Of a stretch of DNA of 64,000 nt, positions 42,401 to 52,345 are shown piece by piece. Below the pieces are notes generated by a model. That model saw only the letters and a list, made by a program, of their open reading frames with translations, was not told where the DNA came from and searched no databases. Location of the stretch: assembly GCA_022496185.1 (NCBI GenBank), contig WTXG01000179.1:1-64000 (forward strand), written 5' to 3'. This DNA comes from Multifurca ochricompacta (Eukaryota > Basidiomycota > Agaricomycetes > Russulales > Russulaceae). How positions within the stretch are numbered: the stretch's first letter is position 1; each line of letters begins with the position of its first letter. The translations under genes were made by a program, and so were the position numbers.

Positions 42401-43854
42401 TTAATGTGTGGCGCCTTGAGGATCTTCCTGAAGGAAGAAAGGCAGTAAAATCAAAATGGGTTTTTAAGCTGAAACCAGATGGACGGTTTCGTGCTAGGCT
42501 CGTGGCAAAAGGATTCACTCAAATAGAAGGAGTGGACTTCGACGAAACATTTTCCCCAGTTGCCAGATTTGAGTCACTTAGACTATTACTAGCGCTAGCT
42601 ACGCTAGAGGATTGGGAAATCCACCAAATGGATGTCAAATCGGCATTCCTACATGGCGATCTGGATGAGGAAATCTACATGGAGCAACCAGTTGGTTTCG
42701 TCGTTGCTGGGCAAGAGTCCAAAGTTTGTAGGCTACAAAAAGCATTATATGGCCTCAAACAAGCCTCCCGAGCATGGAATCTACAATTCCATGCAGTTCT
42801 TAATGAACTGGGCTTCACTCGGACGTACTCTGATGCAGGAGTATATGTGTTTCATCAAAAGGTGGAGGGTGATTCACTGTATGTCATTCTCTATGTAGAT
42901 GACATTACTATACTTGGGTCTTCAAATGATAGAATAACATGGCTGAAGTCGTCTCTATCTAGTCGATATGAAATGACTGACTTGGGAGAAATCCAGTCAT
43001 ACCTTGGAGTTAACATCACCAGGGATCGTCCTAATAAGACGCTGGAAATTGATCAAGCAGCCTATGTTTTATCTATTATTGAGAAGTTTGGGATGAGGGA
43101 TTCCAACCGAGTATATACTCCACTTCCCTCTGGCGCTGATGTTCATCTGGTCAAGTTTGATGGCCAGGCATCTACTTCTGAGATAAAGAAGTACCAACAG
43201 TTGATGGGGTCTCTGCTATGGGTACAGATTGGAAGCAGACCTGACATCAGTTTTGCTGTGGCGCGCCTTAGTCAATACACTTCCAACCCCTCTCAAGATC
43301 ACATGCGACTTGCAAAATATGTCTTAAAATATCTTAATAGTACAAAAGACACCAAGTTGCGGTATTCTGGAGGGAATGGTGAGAGTGGCCTTCATGGCTT
43401 TGCAGATTCCTCATGGGGAGATCAAGAGGACTGCCGCTCTACCTCAGGCTATGTGTTTTTCTTGGCAAATGGTGCCATTTCATGGTGTTCCAGAAAACAG
43501 AAAACAGTAGCACAGTCCACCACTGAAGCTGAGTATATGAGCCTCTCCGAGGCTGCAAATCAGGCAGCATGGTATAGGACTTTTATGGAAGAATTAGGGT
43601 ACGAGGTATCCTCCCCTATACTACTCCATTGTGACAATAAGGGTGCTGTGGATTTGGCATTAAACCCTGTCACAGGAAGGCGGTCAAAGCATATACCCAT
43701 CAAGTACCATGCCATAAGGGGGTACATTGAATCGCACATTATTGAATTAGTGCGAACCCCCACAGGTGAGATGCTGGCAGATGGCTTTACTAAGTCTCTA
43801 CCAAGAGCATCGTTTGAAACCATGATAAATGGACTTGGACTTATGCTGAAATGA
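39499..43854 (+). CDS. Ty1/copia Gag-Pol polyprotein, 1451 aa, intact
   Basis: Chosen start is ATG 39499-39501 (MSSIVFPPTFKFDKLDGSNW), the first ATG in frame; the frame upstream begins only with TTG. Domains in order: copia Gag with NYNIW-type core (about 1-220), zinc knuckle CFYCQKPGHKANKC (about 260), aspartic protease DSGATTHF (Asp ~347), GAG-pre-integrase HLRMGHMSKEAL (~480), integrase with Asp ~541 (HSDLVG), Asp ~604 (HTDRGGEY) and Glu ~640 (GRAERF), RT with YVDD (~1134), RNase H with FADSSWG (Asp ~1303) and TTEAEYMSLSEA. It ends in TGA. All catalytic residues are present and no stop or frameshift is seen. Products would be particle proteins and the enzymes that copy and insert the element. 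Confidence 0.96.
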   Translation: MSSIVFPPTFKFDKLDGSNWQQWSVSFTALLRINGMKRHITHDAPEFLNPPKPEDGEKDDEYAKRFATWSEPMYQEWNRVEEVLMGVLVMVTSPETYSQIASDRTYPSVNAKYERLESLYGSVGSMATYNLWCSVSSFRLEEGKAFRPQLQRVLDVRSTLKENGMEISDLQMSFILLQSLPPSYSAIAGSILASGPPDRLSPQDLVQRFLNEESRLAGPAGSGVGVALNKAAHVNKNKNKKQVSFTPQPAGASSSNDVTCFYCQKPGHKANKCRQRKQDRANADAGKKGNKRKGQGPSTHNNSTQVATVINGSGRIQEVHETPRISLYMMTEHTQEVDDGSNPWMMDSGATTHFTPYLDDFSEYFPHKGHQVTIGDGSIVQVEGTGKVLLKTRNNYELELNNVFYMPGSERILSTGCITDKGGSVEFTPSEVKIKYNNTTIAEGVKAMGLYWVFGKTMQNLNTASHKSASSSLDTWHLRMGHMSKEALKRHAPKAVKGLSIDNSQVEDKPCYGCEMGKSHRLPFPPSQKRASAPLEVIHSDLVGPLQCTSIQGNLYFATFIDDFSRTALVVSMKAKSEFTSVFSNIKAFLENKTDKKIKTLHTDRGGEYVNRELKSILEKAGIEHKLTMPYSPQQNGRAERFNRTIMEKATSMLHHAGLSLGFWECAVRTACHIYNRTPIRSNKWRTPLELLDGDIPDVSYFKIFGCLAYYTVPEEKRRKLDHKARETVFVGYAPHSKGYLLWDMHTRSFVLSRDVTFDEGSFPSNLAKDSKGKQKEKVTPFVLEVERPVQPQPATATVPQAPEDKEAEVEEQEVVEPPQINPEPTTPENETHDVTIYQTPPSQIMEPSELPQRTRAKRQSKKNVGRISQPVFTRESPRSQQCDRAVQEDLSLDTARPKRSRRMNPRFYNEDNAEFVEGSSRLGYMELLNAAGISYRDPLTFQEAMQSDNANEWLEACKYEIDALDKLNVWRLEDLPEGRKAVKSKWVFKLKPDGRFRARLVAKGFTQIEGVDFDETFSPVARFESLRLLLALATLEDWEIHQMDVKSAFLHGDLDEEIYMEQPVGFVVAGQESKVCRLQKALYGLKQASRAWNLQFHAVLNELGFTRTYSDAGVYVFHQKVEGDSLYVILYVDDITILGSSNDRITWLKSSLSSRYEMTDLGEIQSYLGVNITRDRPNKTLEIDQAAYVLSIIEKFGMRDSNRVYTPLPSGADVHLVKFDGQASTSEIKKYQQLMGSLLWVQIGSRPDISFAVARLSQYTSNPSQDHMRLAKYVLKYLNSTKDTKLRYSGGNGESGLHGFADSSWGDQEDCRSTSGYVFFLANGAISWCSRKQKTVAQSTTEAEYMSLSEAANQAAWYRTFMEELGYEVSSPILLHCDNKGAVDLALNPVTGRRSKHIPIKYHAIRGYIESHIIELVRTPTGEMLADGFTKSLPRASFETMINGLGLMLK

Positions 43855-44126
43855 GAAGAGCTGGAATCTGGAGACTTTGTATACCAGTTTCACTTTCCCA
43901 CCATGAGTCACATTCTCGACTTCGAGAGTGACGCAAGAGGTGTGAATGGTTTCAGTTTGCATAAGCGAATCTACACGATATGCCTCTGAACACCATGCCT
44001 CTCTCGCACTCAGAAGAGTTAGAGAAGTTGGATCTCTGGCTGGCGATATGCTCATTCAACTGTGATGGCAGTGTGTTCATCCAACTCATTTCCCATCTAT
44101 GACCAGATGCCTTCAGCATGGAGGGA

Positions 44127-44630
44127 TGTTGAACACAGAAGATGTTCGGTGATGCTTCAGGCATCAGGTGATTAGATTAGCTGCTTTGTAGATTAGATTA
44201 GATTCCGGAGTATCGGACTTTTACAATATCTTTATTACCTTTTTCTCACATTCCGCAGTAGCTGACTGATGCACTATGTAACATGTGATTTCTGTAGTGG
44301 CCAATGGCCTTTCTCCCTCATGTTTATTGTTTGGACTTTGTCCGGCACTTGTGGACTTATTCCCAGTGCACAGACCATCCCTTGATAAGTATATAAGGGT
44401 GTCTGTTTCGTCTCTTCCACTTCAGAGTTTCTTCAACCTCTGAAGTGTAAGTCCATTCTCTTACTTACTATCATACCTTGAGACTAACGCTCTTAGTAGT
44501 AACTTGTCTTTGTCTAGGTCAGTAGTATAGTATAATAGAGTTTCTTCAACCTCTGAAGTTAACTTGTCTTTGTCTAGTTTAACCAACTAACATCCACAGT
44601 CAGTATGCTGCGCCTCATGCCTGTTCATCA
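44127..44630 (+). repeat. 3' LTR of Copia-2
   Basis: 504 bp. Differs from the 5' LTR by one T in a T-run, CCGG versus CTGG, and CCATT versus CCGTT. Confidence 0.95.
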
Positions 44631-47141
44631 GATATAACAATATCCATATCAAAGAAGGAGATGAATGGAAAGCCGCCTTTAAGACCAACCGAGGTCTCTT
44701 TGAACCCCTTGTCATGTTCTTTGGACTCTGTAACTCCCCTGCCACATTCCAAGCCTTCATGAATAGAGCCTTCAAAGATCTCCTTGCCACCGACCATGTT
44801 ATCATCTATATGGACGACATCTTAATATTTACAGACACCATGGAACACCACAGAACACTTACTCACCAAGTCCTCCAGTGCCTCCAACAGTTTGACTTAT
44901 ATCTAAAGCCTGAGAAGTGTACCTTTGCTCAGACAACCATTGACTATCTTGGCCTAGTCATCACAGCTGGCCGTGTCCAGATGGACCCTGCTAAATTAGA
45001 GGGTATTACAAAATGGCCTCCCCCACGCACCCTAAAACAACTCCAAGCCTTCCTTGGATTCTGCAACTTCTACCGACGTTTTATCAAAGACTTCTCCCTT
45101 ATTGCCCGCCCCCTCCATGATCTCACCAAGAAAGATACCCCTTTCCTCTGGACTTCTGACCATGACCTTGCCTTTTCCACCCTAAAGAATGCCTTCACCA
45201 CTGCCCCTGTCCTCGCCCTCCCTGACCATACTAAAGCTTTCCGTGTCATCACTGATGCCAGTGACTTTGCTATTGGTGCTATCCTTGAACAACCTGATGA
45301 ACTCAATCGCTACCATCCCCTTGCCTTCCTATCCAAGTCCATGCTGGATGCTGAATGCAACTATGACATCCATGACAAAGAACTTCTTGCCATTGTTCGT
45401 GCTCTGGACACCTGGAGACACTACCTTGAGGGTGCAGCCCTTCCCTTTGAGGTGTGGACTGACCACAACAACCTGACTTACTTCCACTCCAAGCAGAAGC
45501 TCTCCTGCTGCCAAGCACGGTGGGCCCTTGAACTGTCTCGATACAACTTCACCATTGTTCACAAACCTGGCTCTTTCAACAAATCTGATGCTCTGTCCCA
45601 GCGTCCAGACCATAAAGAGGGGATAGAGCATGACAATGATGAGCACATACTCCTGGACTCTAAGTTTTTTCGCATTCAGGCCATGAAAACCACAGTCACA
45701 ACAACTCATGACTCCACTCTACACCACAGAATCAAGGACTGCCAAGAGCATGACAATGAAGTCACCCAAGCCCTGACCACCATCTTGCACAATGGGCCAC
45801 GCTCCCTGCCAAAGGACTGGAGGACTAAACCTAGAAAATGGCCTAATCCTACATAAAGGCCAAGTCTACATCCCCAAGTCCCAAGAACTACGAAGAGACA
45901 TTGTAAAGTTACACCATGATTCCATTGCCACAGGACATCCAGGCAGATGGAAGACCTATGAACTAGTATCATGAGAATTTTGGTGGCCAGGAATGTCCTC
46001 CTTTGTCAAAGAATATGTGGATGGATGTGCCACCTGCCAAGAAACCAAAGTTCGACCTCGACTACCCATCCCTTTGCAACCCAATCAAGTTCCAACTCGA
46101 GTATGGGGAACAATCACCATGGACTTCATCACAGACTTACCCCTGTCTCAGTCATACGACTCCCTATTTGTGGTGGTGGACCGGTTCAGTAAAGCCACCA
46201 TCATTGTTCCTTGCACCAAAGATATCACTGCTCCAGAAACCTCCAAACTATTCCTTGAACATGTATGGAGACGCACTGGCCTCCCAGACCAAGTCATCTC
46301 GATCGAGGCCCCCAGTTTGCATCCAAAGTCATGAAGGAAATGTGGAGCAAGCTAGGAGTACAATCATCCTTGAGCACTGCCTATCACCCCCAGACTGATG
46401 GAGAGACTGAACGGGTCAACCAAGAACTAGAACAATACCTCTGTGTCTTTTGCAACTTCCAACAAGATGACTGGGCAGAACTGATCCCCTTTATGGAGTT
46501 CGCCCACAATGCTAGAACTCACAGTGCTACTAAAAGATCTCCCTTTGAAATCTGGTATGGCTTCCAACCAGAGTTTATTCCCCCACTCCATTTTGCCACC
46601 CCTATCCTGTCAGTTGAAGAAAGACTCCACACCCTAGAAACTATCCATAGTGAAGTAGCTGCTGCCCTCCAGGTGGCTGCAGAACTCATGAAACAGTCGA
46701 GACCAGATGGACCCCTCCATGCTTCAAAACAGGGGAGCTGGTTTGGTTGGAAGGGACAAATATACGCACCACTCACCCCAAAGCCAAACTCAGCCCCCGA
46801 CGCCATGGTCCTTTTAAAGTCATACACTCTGGCCCTGTTAACTGCAAGCTTGAACTCCCTAAGTCATGGCGCATCCACCCAGTCTTCCACAACTCTCTCC
46901 TGTCCCATTACAAAGAAACCCCAGTCCATGGACCCAACTTCACTCGACCACCACCGAACTTGTGAATGGGGAAGAAGACCATTATGAGATAGAGACCATC
47001 CTACAGTCCACTCACACCCCTAACAGAAAGGGCATCCGTTACCTTGTCAAATGGAAGGGCTACCCTGCCTCAGAGAACTCTTGGGTCCCCTTCACTGAAA
47101 TGAAGAATGCCATGACTCTGCTTCGGGACTTCCATCATTGA
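44631..47141 (+). pseudogene. pol of Gypsy-H: RT, RNase H, integrase, chromodomain
   Basis: Frame 44714-45856 contains FFGLCNSPATFQAFMNRAF, the catalytic YMDD (about 44810), the RNase H start VITDASDFAIGA and DALSQRPDH. A frameshift near 45835 leads to integrase: the zinc domain with CATCQE (about 46030), MDFITDL, then a 1-nt loss near 46302 just before the second catalytic Asp, then HPQTDGETERVNQ. After another shift near 46735 the C-terminal domain and chromodomain follow (YEIETILQST, YLVKWKGYPASENSW), ending TGA 47139-47141. One TGA near 45972 replaces an expected Arg. Three frameshifts and one stop make it inactive. Confidence 0.9.
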
Positions 47142-47215
47142 CACCCCACCCTGCCTAGACCCCCACACCTCTGACAAACTTGCTGTGGCACAGCAAGGCC
47201 CTAAAGAGGGGATAG

Positions 47216-47798
47216 TGTCATGAACTGACACCCTAGAAAACCTCCTGACCCCCCAGAAATCCCCAGATGCTCCCAGAGACCTTGTAGAACCCTCAGAGAC
47301 GAAGATAACCCTAGATTAAGACCAGAGAAAGGCCGGTCCGGACCAGGGCCGGACTCCTGCCAAATTGGAGACCTGTGGGAAGAGTACTAACAGAACCCCA
47401 CAATGCCTAAACAGCAGTCCACAAACTGCGGACTGCGGACTGCAGACTGTGGATTTCTAAGCCCAAAAGTGGGGCTATTCTCATTGGTGGATCAGTAGGG
47501 AGTTAAAGCGAAGTTAACCTCCCCTAAAGAGGTGCACAGACCAAAGTCCCGGTTGTAATTACGTATATAAACCCTTTAGGAATAGAATGGACAGCTCCAG
47601 ACTGTCCACTTGTGATCCGGTTCCTGATTACCTAGGAGATTAGCCCCACCTTGTGGAAGGCTTCTCATCCCTTGCCCTTGAGCTGTTCGCTTTGTCTCCC
47701 TTGCACTTTCACCCTCACTCTCATCCTTTGCCCACTTCCAAATCCATTCCCCTTCGCATACAACCCACTGTCCAGGCAGTTGACAGTGAGTTGTAACA
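47216..47798 (+). repeat. 3' LTR of Gypsy-H
   Basis: Begins TGTCATGAACTGACACC after the purine tract. The likely end is GTTGTAACA at 47798, where Copia-4 coding sequence starts; an end at GTTGACA (47785) is possible. TATATAAACC lies near 47566. Confidence 0.75.
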
Positions 47799-49754
47799 GC
47801 TAGTGGCTTTCTCCATTATGGTTCTGTTGAACCTTTCAGCTCTTCCATTCTGTTGTGGGGAATATGGCATCGTAAGTTTATGCTCTATACCAGCCTCACT
47901 TAGCAAGGACTTCAGCTCATTATTGACGTATTCACCACCACGGTCTGTATGTAAGGTCTTTATTTTATTATTTGTTTTGTTTTCTAGAAATGCCTTAACA
48001 TTTGCAAAGACCAATTTGAAGTAATGTTTTGCTTTCATTGGAACAACTATAGCGCTGCAGCTAAAGTCATCTATGAAAGTGGCGAAATATAAATTCCCTT
48101 GTATTGAGGTACATTGTAATGGACCAACTAGATCACTATGAATGACCTCCAAGGGTGCTGAAGCCTGCTTATGAGAGGGAGGGAAAGGAAGGCGATGGGA
48201 TTTTCCCATTTTGCAGCCATGACAAGGCCTTACTTCCTCCTGGCTATTTTTTAAACTGAGACCTTTTACAGCCTCAGGAGCATATCTCTTTAGGGCTTGT
48301 TTAGACATATGACTCATTCTGAGATGCCAGGTATCAAGGCTGGTTGATGCAGTATTAAGGGCAGCGGTTGATTTATCCACTATCGACCCTTGGATCCAGT
48401 ATAGATCCCCAGCCTTGATTCCTTCTGCTATTCTTTGTCCTTTATACTCTATTGCGACATTATATTGATCAAATAAGACCATACCACCTCTGTTGGTGAT
48501 ATGACTTGTTGATAAGATGCGATTTCCTGCTGATGGCATGTAGAAAACATTGTTAAGTTCCAATATATAATTTTTATTGGTCCTTATATGGACACTTCCT
48601 ACTCCTTCTATTGGGACCACGGTTCCATCCGCCACTGTAACAGTGTGTCCTGAATGAGGCAGATATTCATAGAAATCTGACTCAAAGGGTGTGAAGTGGG
48701 TGGTGGCACCGCTGTCCATCATCCAGGCAAATCCATCATCTTGAAAGATTTCCTCAGTTGCATTCAGGGTATAAAGTTTAATGTGAGGTGTCTCATGCAC
48801 CTCCTGTATTCTTCCACTACCATTAACTATTGTAGCTACTTGGTGGGAAGATGATGGTCCACTGGCGCCTTGTGCCTTCTTCTGAATGCCCTTTTTCCCA
48901 GCTGCAGCATTCTGCCGATCCTGTTTCCTCTGCCAACATTCATTTGCCTTGTGGCCCGGCTTCTGGCAGTAGAAGCAGGTGACATCATTGGACGATGATG
49001 CACCTGCAGGTTGTGGCGTGATAATTTGTACTTTTTTATTTTTATTTTTGTTGATGTGGGCTGCCTTGTTAAGGGCAGCCCCAACACCACTTCCTGCAGG
49101 GCCGGCAAGTCGGCTTTCCTCATTTAGGAACCTCTGAATGAGGTCCTGAGGGGAAAGGCATTCAGGAGGACCTGAAGCCAGGATTGAGCCAGCAATGGCA
49201 CTGTACGATGGGGGAAGGGATTGGAGCAAAATGAAGCTCATCTGGAGGTCTGAGACCTCCATCCCATTCTCCTTCAGGGTATTCCTAGCATCTAGCACAT
49301 GCTGCAATTGGGGCCTAAATTGTTTGCCTTCCTCTAAACGGAAGGACAAAACTGAGCACCACAAATTGTAGGTGGCCATGCTACCCACAGTGCCATACAA
49401 GGACTCCAGCTGCTCATATTTTGAGCAGACTGACGGATACTTCCTGTCAGAGGCAACCTGAGAATAAACTTCGCTGGTAACTACCAGCACCAGTAATCCC
49501 ATCAATACTTCTTCAATCCTAGTCCATTCCTGGATTATGGGTTCGGACCAGGTGGCAAATCTTGCCTGGTAATCCGCCTCCTTCTCATCATCCTTCTGGA
49601 CCGGAGGATTGGCATATTCAGGTCCATCATGTGTGATGTGCCTTCTCATGCCATTGATCCTGAGCAGGGCGGTAAAAGATACCAACCACTGCAGCCAGTT
49701 GGAGCCATCAAGTTTGTCGAATTTGAAAGTGGAAGGGAAAACAATGTTAGCCAT
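47799..49754 (-). pseudogene. gag-protease-integrase of Copia-4, C-terminally truncated
   Basis: An open frame of about 650 codons from ATG 49752-49754 (MANIVFPSTFKFDKL), with a second in-frame ATG upstream at 49818-49820 (MRPGQLVLTAPWNQDQFF). The upstream one is a conserved leader ATG that is out of frame in Copia-2. It contains the zinc knuckle CFYCQKPGHKANEC, protease DSGATTHF, HLRMSHMSKQAL, and integrase Asp (HSDLVG), Asp (HTDRGGEY), Glu (GRAERF). No internal stop; it simply ends at MEKATS where the gypsy LTR intervenes. RT and RNase H are missing, so it is non-functional. Confidence 0.9.
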
Positions 49755-50675
49755 TGAGATGATTTGAAAAAATTGATCCTGGTTCCAAGGAGCAGTTAGA
49801 ACCAGTTGTCCAGGTCTCATTTAAGAGGGCCCATCCAATCTGTGGTGCTATGCTTCAGAACTTAAAAAAGTCCTGCCTCCAATGTGTGACTTCTAAGTAG
49901 TATAGTGAAGCTGTCTAACCCCATTCTACAACAGATCCCAAAGCCACATCAGGTGGATACTGTGTAAATAGAAGGGGAGTCATGTCATGGAGGAGCCAAC
50001 TGCAAGAGACAAAGGGTATAAAGCCCTTCCTCTAGTGCTGGTGGTGGAGTCCATGATTAAGCCCTAGATGATTGGGGCCATGACTATAGTAGACTATTGG
50101 GTTTCCTCTGGTGGGGTGAACCCCCACAATATGGCAGCAAATACTTCTGCCCAGAGACAAAACCCTCTAGCTACTGTGTAAATACTATAGTAGTGTGGCC
50201 TACTTGTATCGAGCCCAAGTGTCACGGGAGTGACTACCCATGCCTTGTTCTAGACCCTAAACTCTACCAGCGGGTGGCTAAACCCAGCTTACGGATTGAG
50301 CCAAGCATTGACCAGACCTAAAGCCTCAAGCCTTCTGGGCAAGTGGCCTACTAAAACTATCTATGGGACGAAAACCCAGCTACAACTAAGAATACTATTT
50401 ACTTAGGGCACACATGAGGAGCTTAAGGTGTTTCACCCACTAAGGGTCCCTCGTCACCTTTTGCAAGAACCCTTAAGGAAGGGCTAGCCAAACAGATCAA
50501 GGTGGGCACATAAAGTGCACCACCTTGTGGACAGTTAAGGGCAATAAAGGCGGAAGAGAAGCTCACAAGGAAAAGTTATTGGGATTAAACTTTTTGAAGC
50601 TTGTTGAGCTTGAAAGGGTGTTGGACTGTGATCAAGAGAGTGCCAGATCAGTAAAGAGCATCAGGGCCCATAACC

Positions 50676-51173
50676 TGATGAACAGGCATGTGCGCGCAGT
50701 GATACTGACTGTTGGATGTTAGCGTGTGAGGCTAGAAACAAGTTATACTTCAGAGGAGAAGAAAACTCTATATTACTATACTACACACCTAGAAACAAGT
50801 TATCTACAAGAGACGGTTAGTTATAGGTAAGGTAGTAAGTAGAGAGACTGGACTTACACTTCAGAGGAGAAGAAAACTCTGAAGTGTAAGAGATGAAACA
50901 GACACCCTTATATATTACTCAAGGGATGGTCTGTGCGCAATGGAATGCACTAGAAAGTACTACTGAGGGACTAAGGCCATTGGCCGGTGAGATATCACAT
51001 GCTACACAGGATTACTAAGGTACATCAGTCAGCTGCTGCGCATTGTGGGAAAGAAAGTAATAATGATATGGTAAAAAGTCCAAAACTCCGAATCTTTATC
51101 TAATCTAATCTTTGCACAGCTTAGACCCTAACCTAGATGCCTGAAGCACCTCAAGACACATGCCATGTCAACA
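50676..51173 (-). repeat. 5' LTR of Copia-4
   Basis: 498 bp, diverged, with both hairpin copies in the variant CTTCAGAGGAGAAGAAAACTCT (reverse strand view). Preceded by GGGCCCATAACC at 50664-50675, the primer site. Confidence 0.88.
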
Positions 51174-51745
51174 TGGGGTAGCACTCCTGACAGTCATCCC
51201 GATGGGGGAGGAATGTTTGGTGGTGCCACCATGGGGGCTGGTGGGGCAGGATCTGGGAGTTGGGCGGTGATGGTAGACATGGGTTGGTGGGATGGGACAA
51301 TAGTGTGTGTAGACTGTATTGATATCTGTGGGGTTGTCAAAGCAGGGGCTCTGATCCTGACAACTTCCGGTGCAACCAGAGACGTAGGCGCTGCTAATGC
51401 TGGTGCTTCTTCTTCACTGGGTTCTTCTATGTACTCTTCTGGTTCAGAGTCTGTGACAATGGCCGGAGGGTTTTCTCTCCACGGGCCTAGTCCAAATTCA
51501 GGTGGGGCAGGTCCTGTAGTGACCCAAGAGTGTTGGCTATCCGAGTATCAGATACAATACCAAACTCTTTTCTCGTCGTCGTATTCTACTGGTTGGTATC
51601 TTCTGTCATGATAGACGTAGTATCCAAACTCGGACTCAAAGTCTTTCCAAGCGGCAGAGCCAAGTACTTGTTGTGAAAGATTATTCTTGTCTCTGCACTC
51701 GATGAGTTCTTCTCGGAAGAGGGTCTGACTGCGGCTGGAAGCCAC
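51174..51745 (-). pseudogene. gag N-terminus and leader ORF of Gypsy-I
   Basis: Leader frame of 65 codons without ATG (GTG GCT TCC), sharing LSQQVLGSAAWKDFESEFG and VWYCI with Gypsy-B and -C and ending in the same TGA. Then a stretch rich in Glu/Pro/Ala and the gag start MSTITAQLPD. It is cut by the Copia-4 LTR in the PSGRLSGV region. Only the disordered N-terminal part of Gag is encoded; no knuckle is present. Confidence 0.8.
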
Positions 51746-51750
51746 TGTGA

Positions 51751-51764
51751 GAGACTCGACTTGA
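51751..51764 (-). promoter_or_regulatory. Putative self-priming primer-binding site of Gypsy-I
   Basis: Plus-strand GAGACTCGACTTGA lies directly next to the LTR. Its AGACTCGACTT is the exact reverse complement of AAGTCGAGTCT at 51987-51997, ~28 bp downstream of the TATA box and so close to the expected transcript start. This is the Tf1-type arrangement. Confidence 0.65.
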
Positions 51765-52345
51765 TGTTATGTCTGGTGTGGGATGTTCTGCACGACTTGT
51801 GTGACAGCATTGGTCAAGGGTTTCAGGTAAGAGATCAATAAGACCTCTTGGAGTTTCAGGGGATGAGTCAAAGTCAAAGGGGCTGTTCCCTAAGACGATG
51901 TTGAGCGGAAAGTGCCGAAAGCACTGAGACAGATGAGTCAGAGGATTCAAGGGGAAGTCCAAAAGACAAACACCAATGTATTCAATAAGTCGAGTCTGAA
52001 GTCTACAGTGTAGCTAGGATGGACTTATATACGTAAACGGGCAGGCGTCTATAGATAAGAATAATGGAGTCATGTGGGCCCAAAGATACGAAAGCGGAGG
52101 GCATAAAGCCTGGCTTCTGATAGGGAATTAAGTAAGTGTCCGATCGTAGAGATAAGAAGATAAGAAAGGGTAATCATAAACAAACAGTAAGTACATAAGT
52201 CCAAACAACGGTCACGGGGATGGAAGCAAAGCATGTGAGGGGTCCCAGGAGGGAGACGTAATGAGAAAGTGAAGTGTTGGTGGACAAGTGGGGTCCCTGT
52301 TGGGAAGCGTGAAGAAAATAGGGCTGCTAGGCCCTGTTCGTAACA
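51765..52345 (-). repeat. 5' LTR of Gypsy-I
   Basis: 581 bp, minus strand TGTTACGAAC to CATAACA. TATATAA (minus strand) at 52025-52031. Confidence 0.9.

Larger units (their letters stand above)
38065..44630 (+). mobile_element. Copia-2: intact full-length Ty1/copia element, 6566 bp
   Basis: LTRs of 505 and 504 bp (38065-38569, 44127-44630) with about three differences, a half-tRNA primer site, a ~920-bp leader, one open gag-pol frame and the purine run GGAGGGA before the 3' LTR. It is the only element in the window with everything needed for autonomous transposition visible and open. It has no TSD: GAAGT lies left and GATAT right. The left flank is a copia LTR and the right flank is Gypsy-H RT. 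The leader contains an upstream ATG at 39432 (MRPGQLVLTAPWNQ) out of frame with gag here but in frame in Copia-4. Confidence 0.95.
44631..47798 (+). mobile_element. Gypsy-H: 3' half of a second Ty3/gypsy family
   Basis: Starts inside RT right after the Copia-2 LTR and continues through RNase H, integrase, chromodomain, the purine tract AAAGAGGGGATAG and a 3' LTR. Its proteins are clearly distinct from the Gypsy-A/B/C family, it has no third ORF, and it keeps Arg CGA codons that are TGA in the other family. The 5' half is missing. Confidence 0.9.
47799..51173 (-). mobile_element. Copia-4: 5' half of a diverged Ty1/copia element
   Basis: Minus-strand 5' LTR (50676-51173), half-tRNA primer site, leader, and gag to integrase, stopped at 47799 by the Gypsy-H LTR. 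More diverged than the other copia copies. The right flank is the gag of Gypsy-I. Confidence 0.9.
51174..52345 (-). mobile_element. Gypsy-I: 5' LTR and start of gag
   Basis: LTR 51765-52345 followed on the minus strand by the leader frame (51548-51745, ends ATC TGA) and gag from MSTITAQLPDPAPPAP (about 51285), truncated at 51174 by Copia-4. It breaks Copia-5 in the integrase. Its LTR keeps the full AGACTCGACTT pairing site. Confidence 0.88.
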
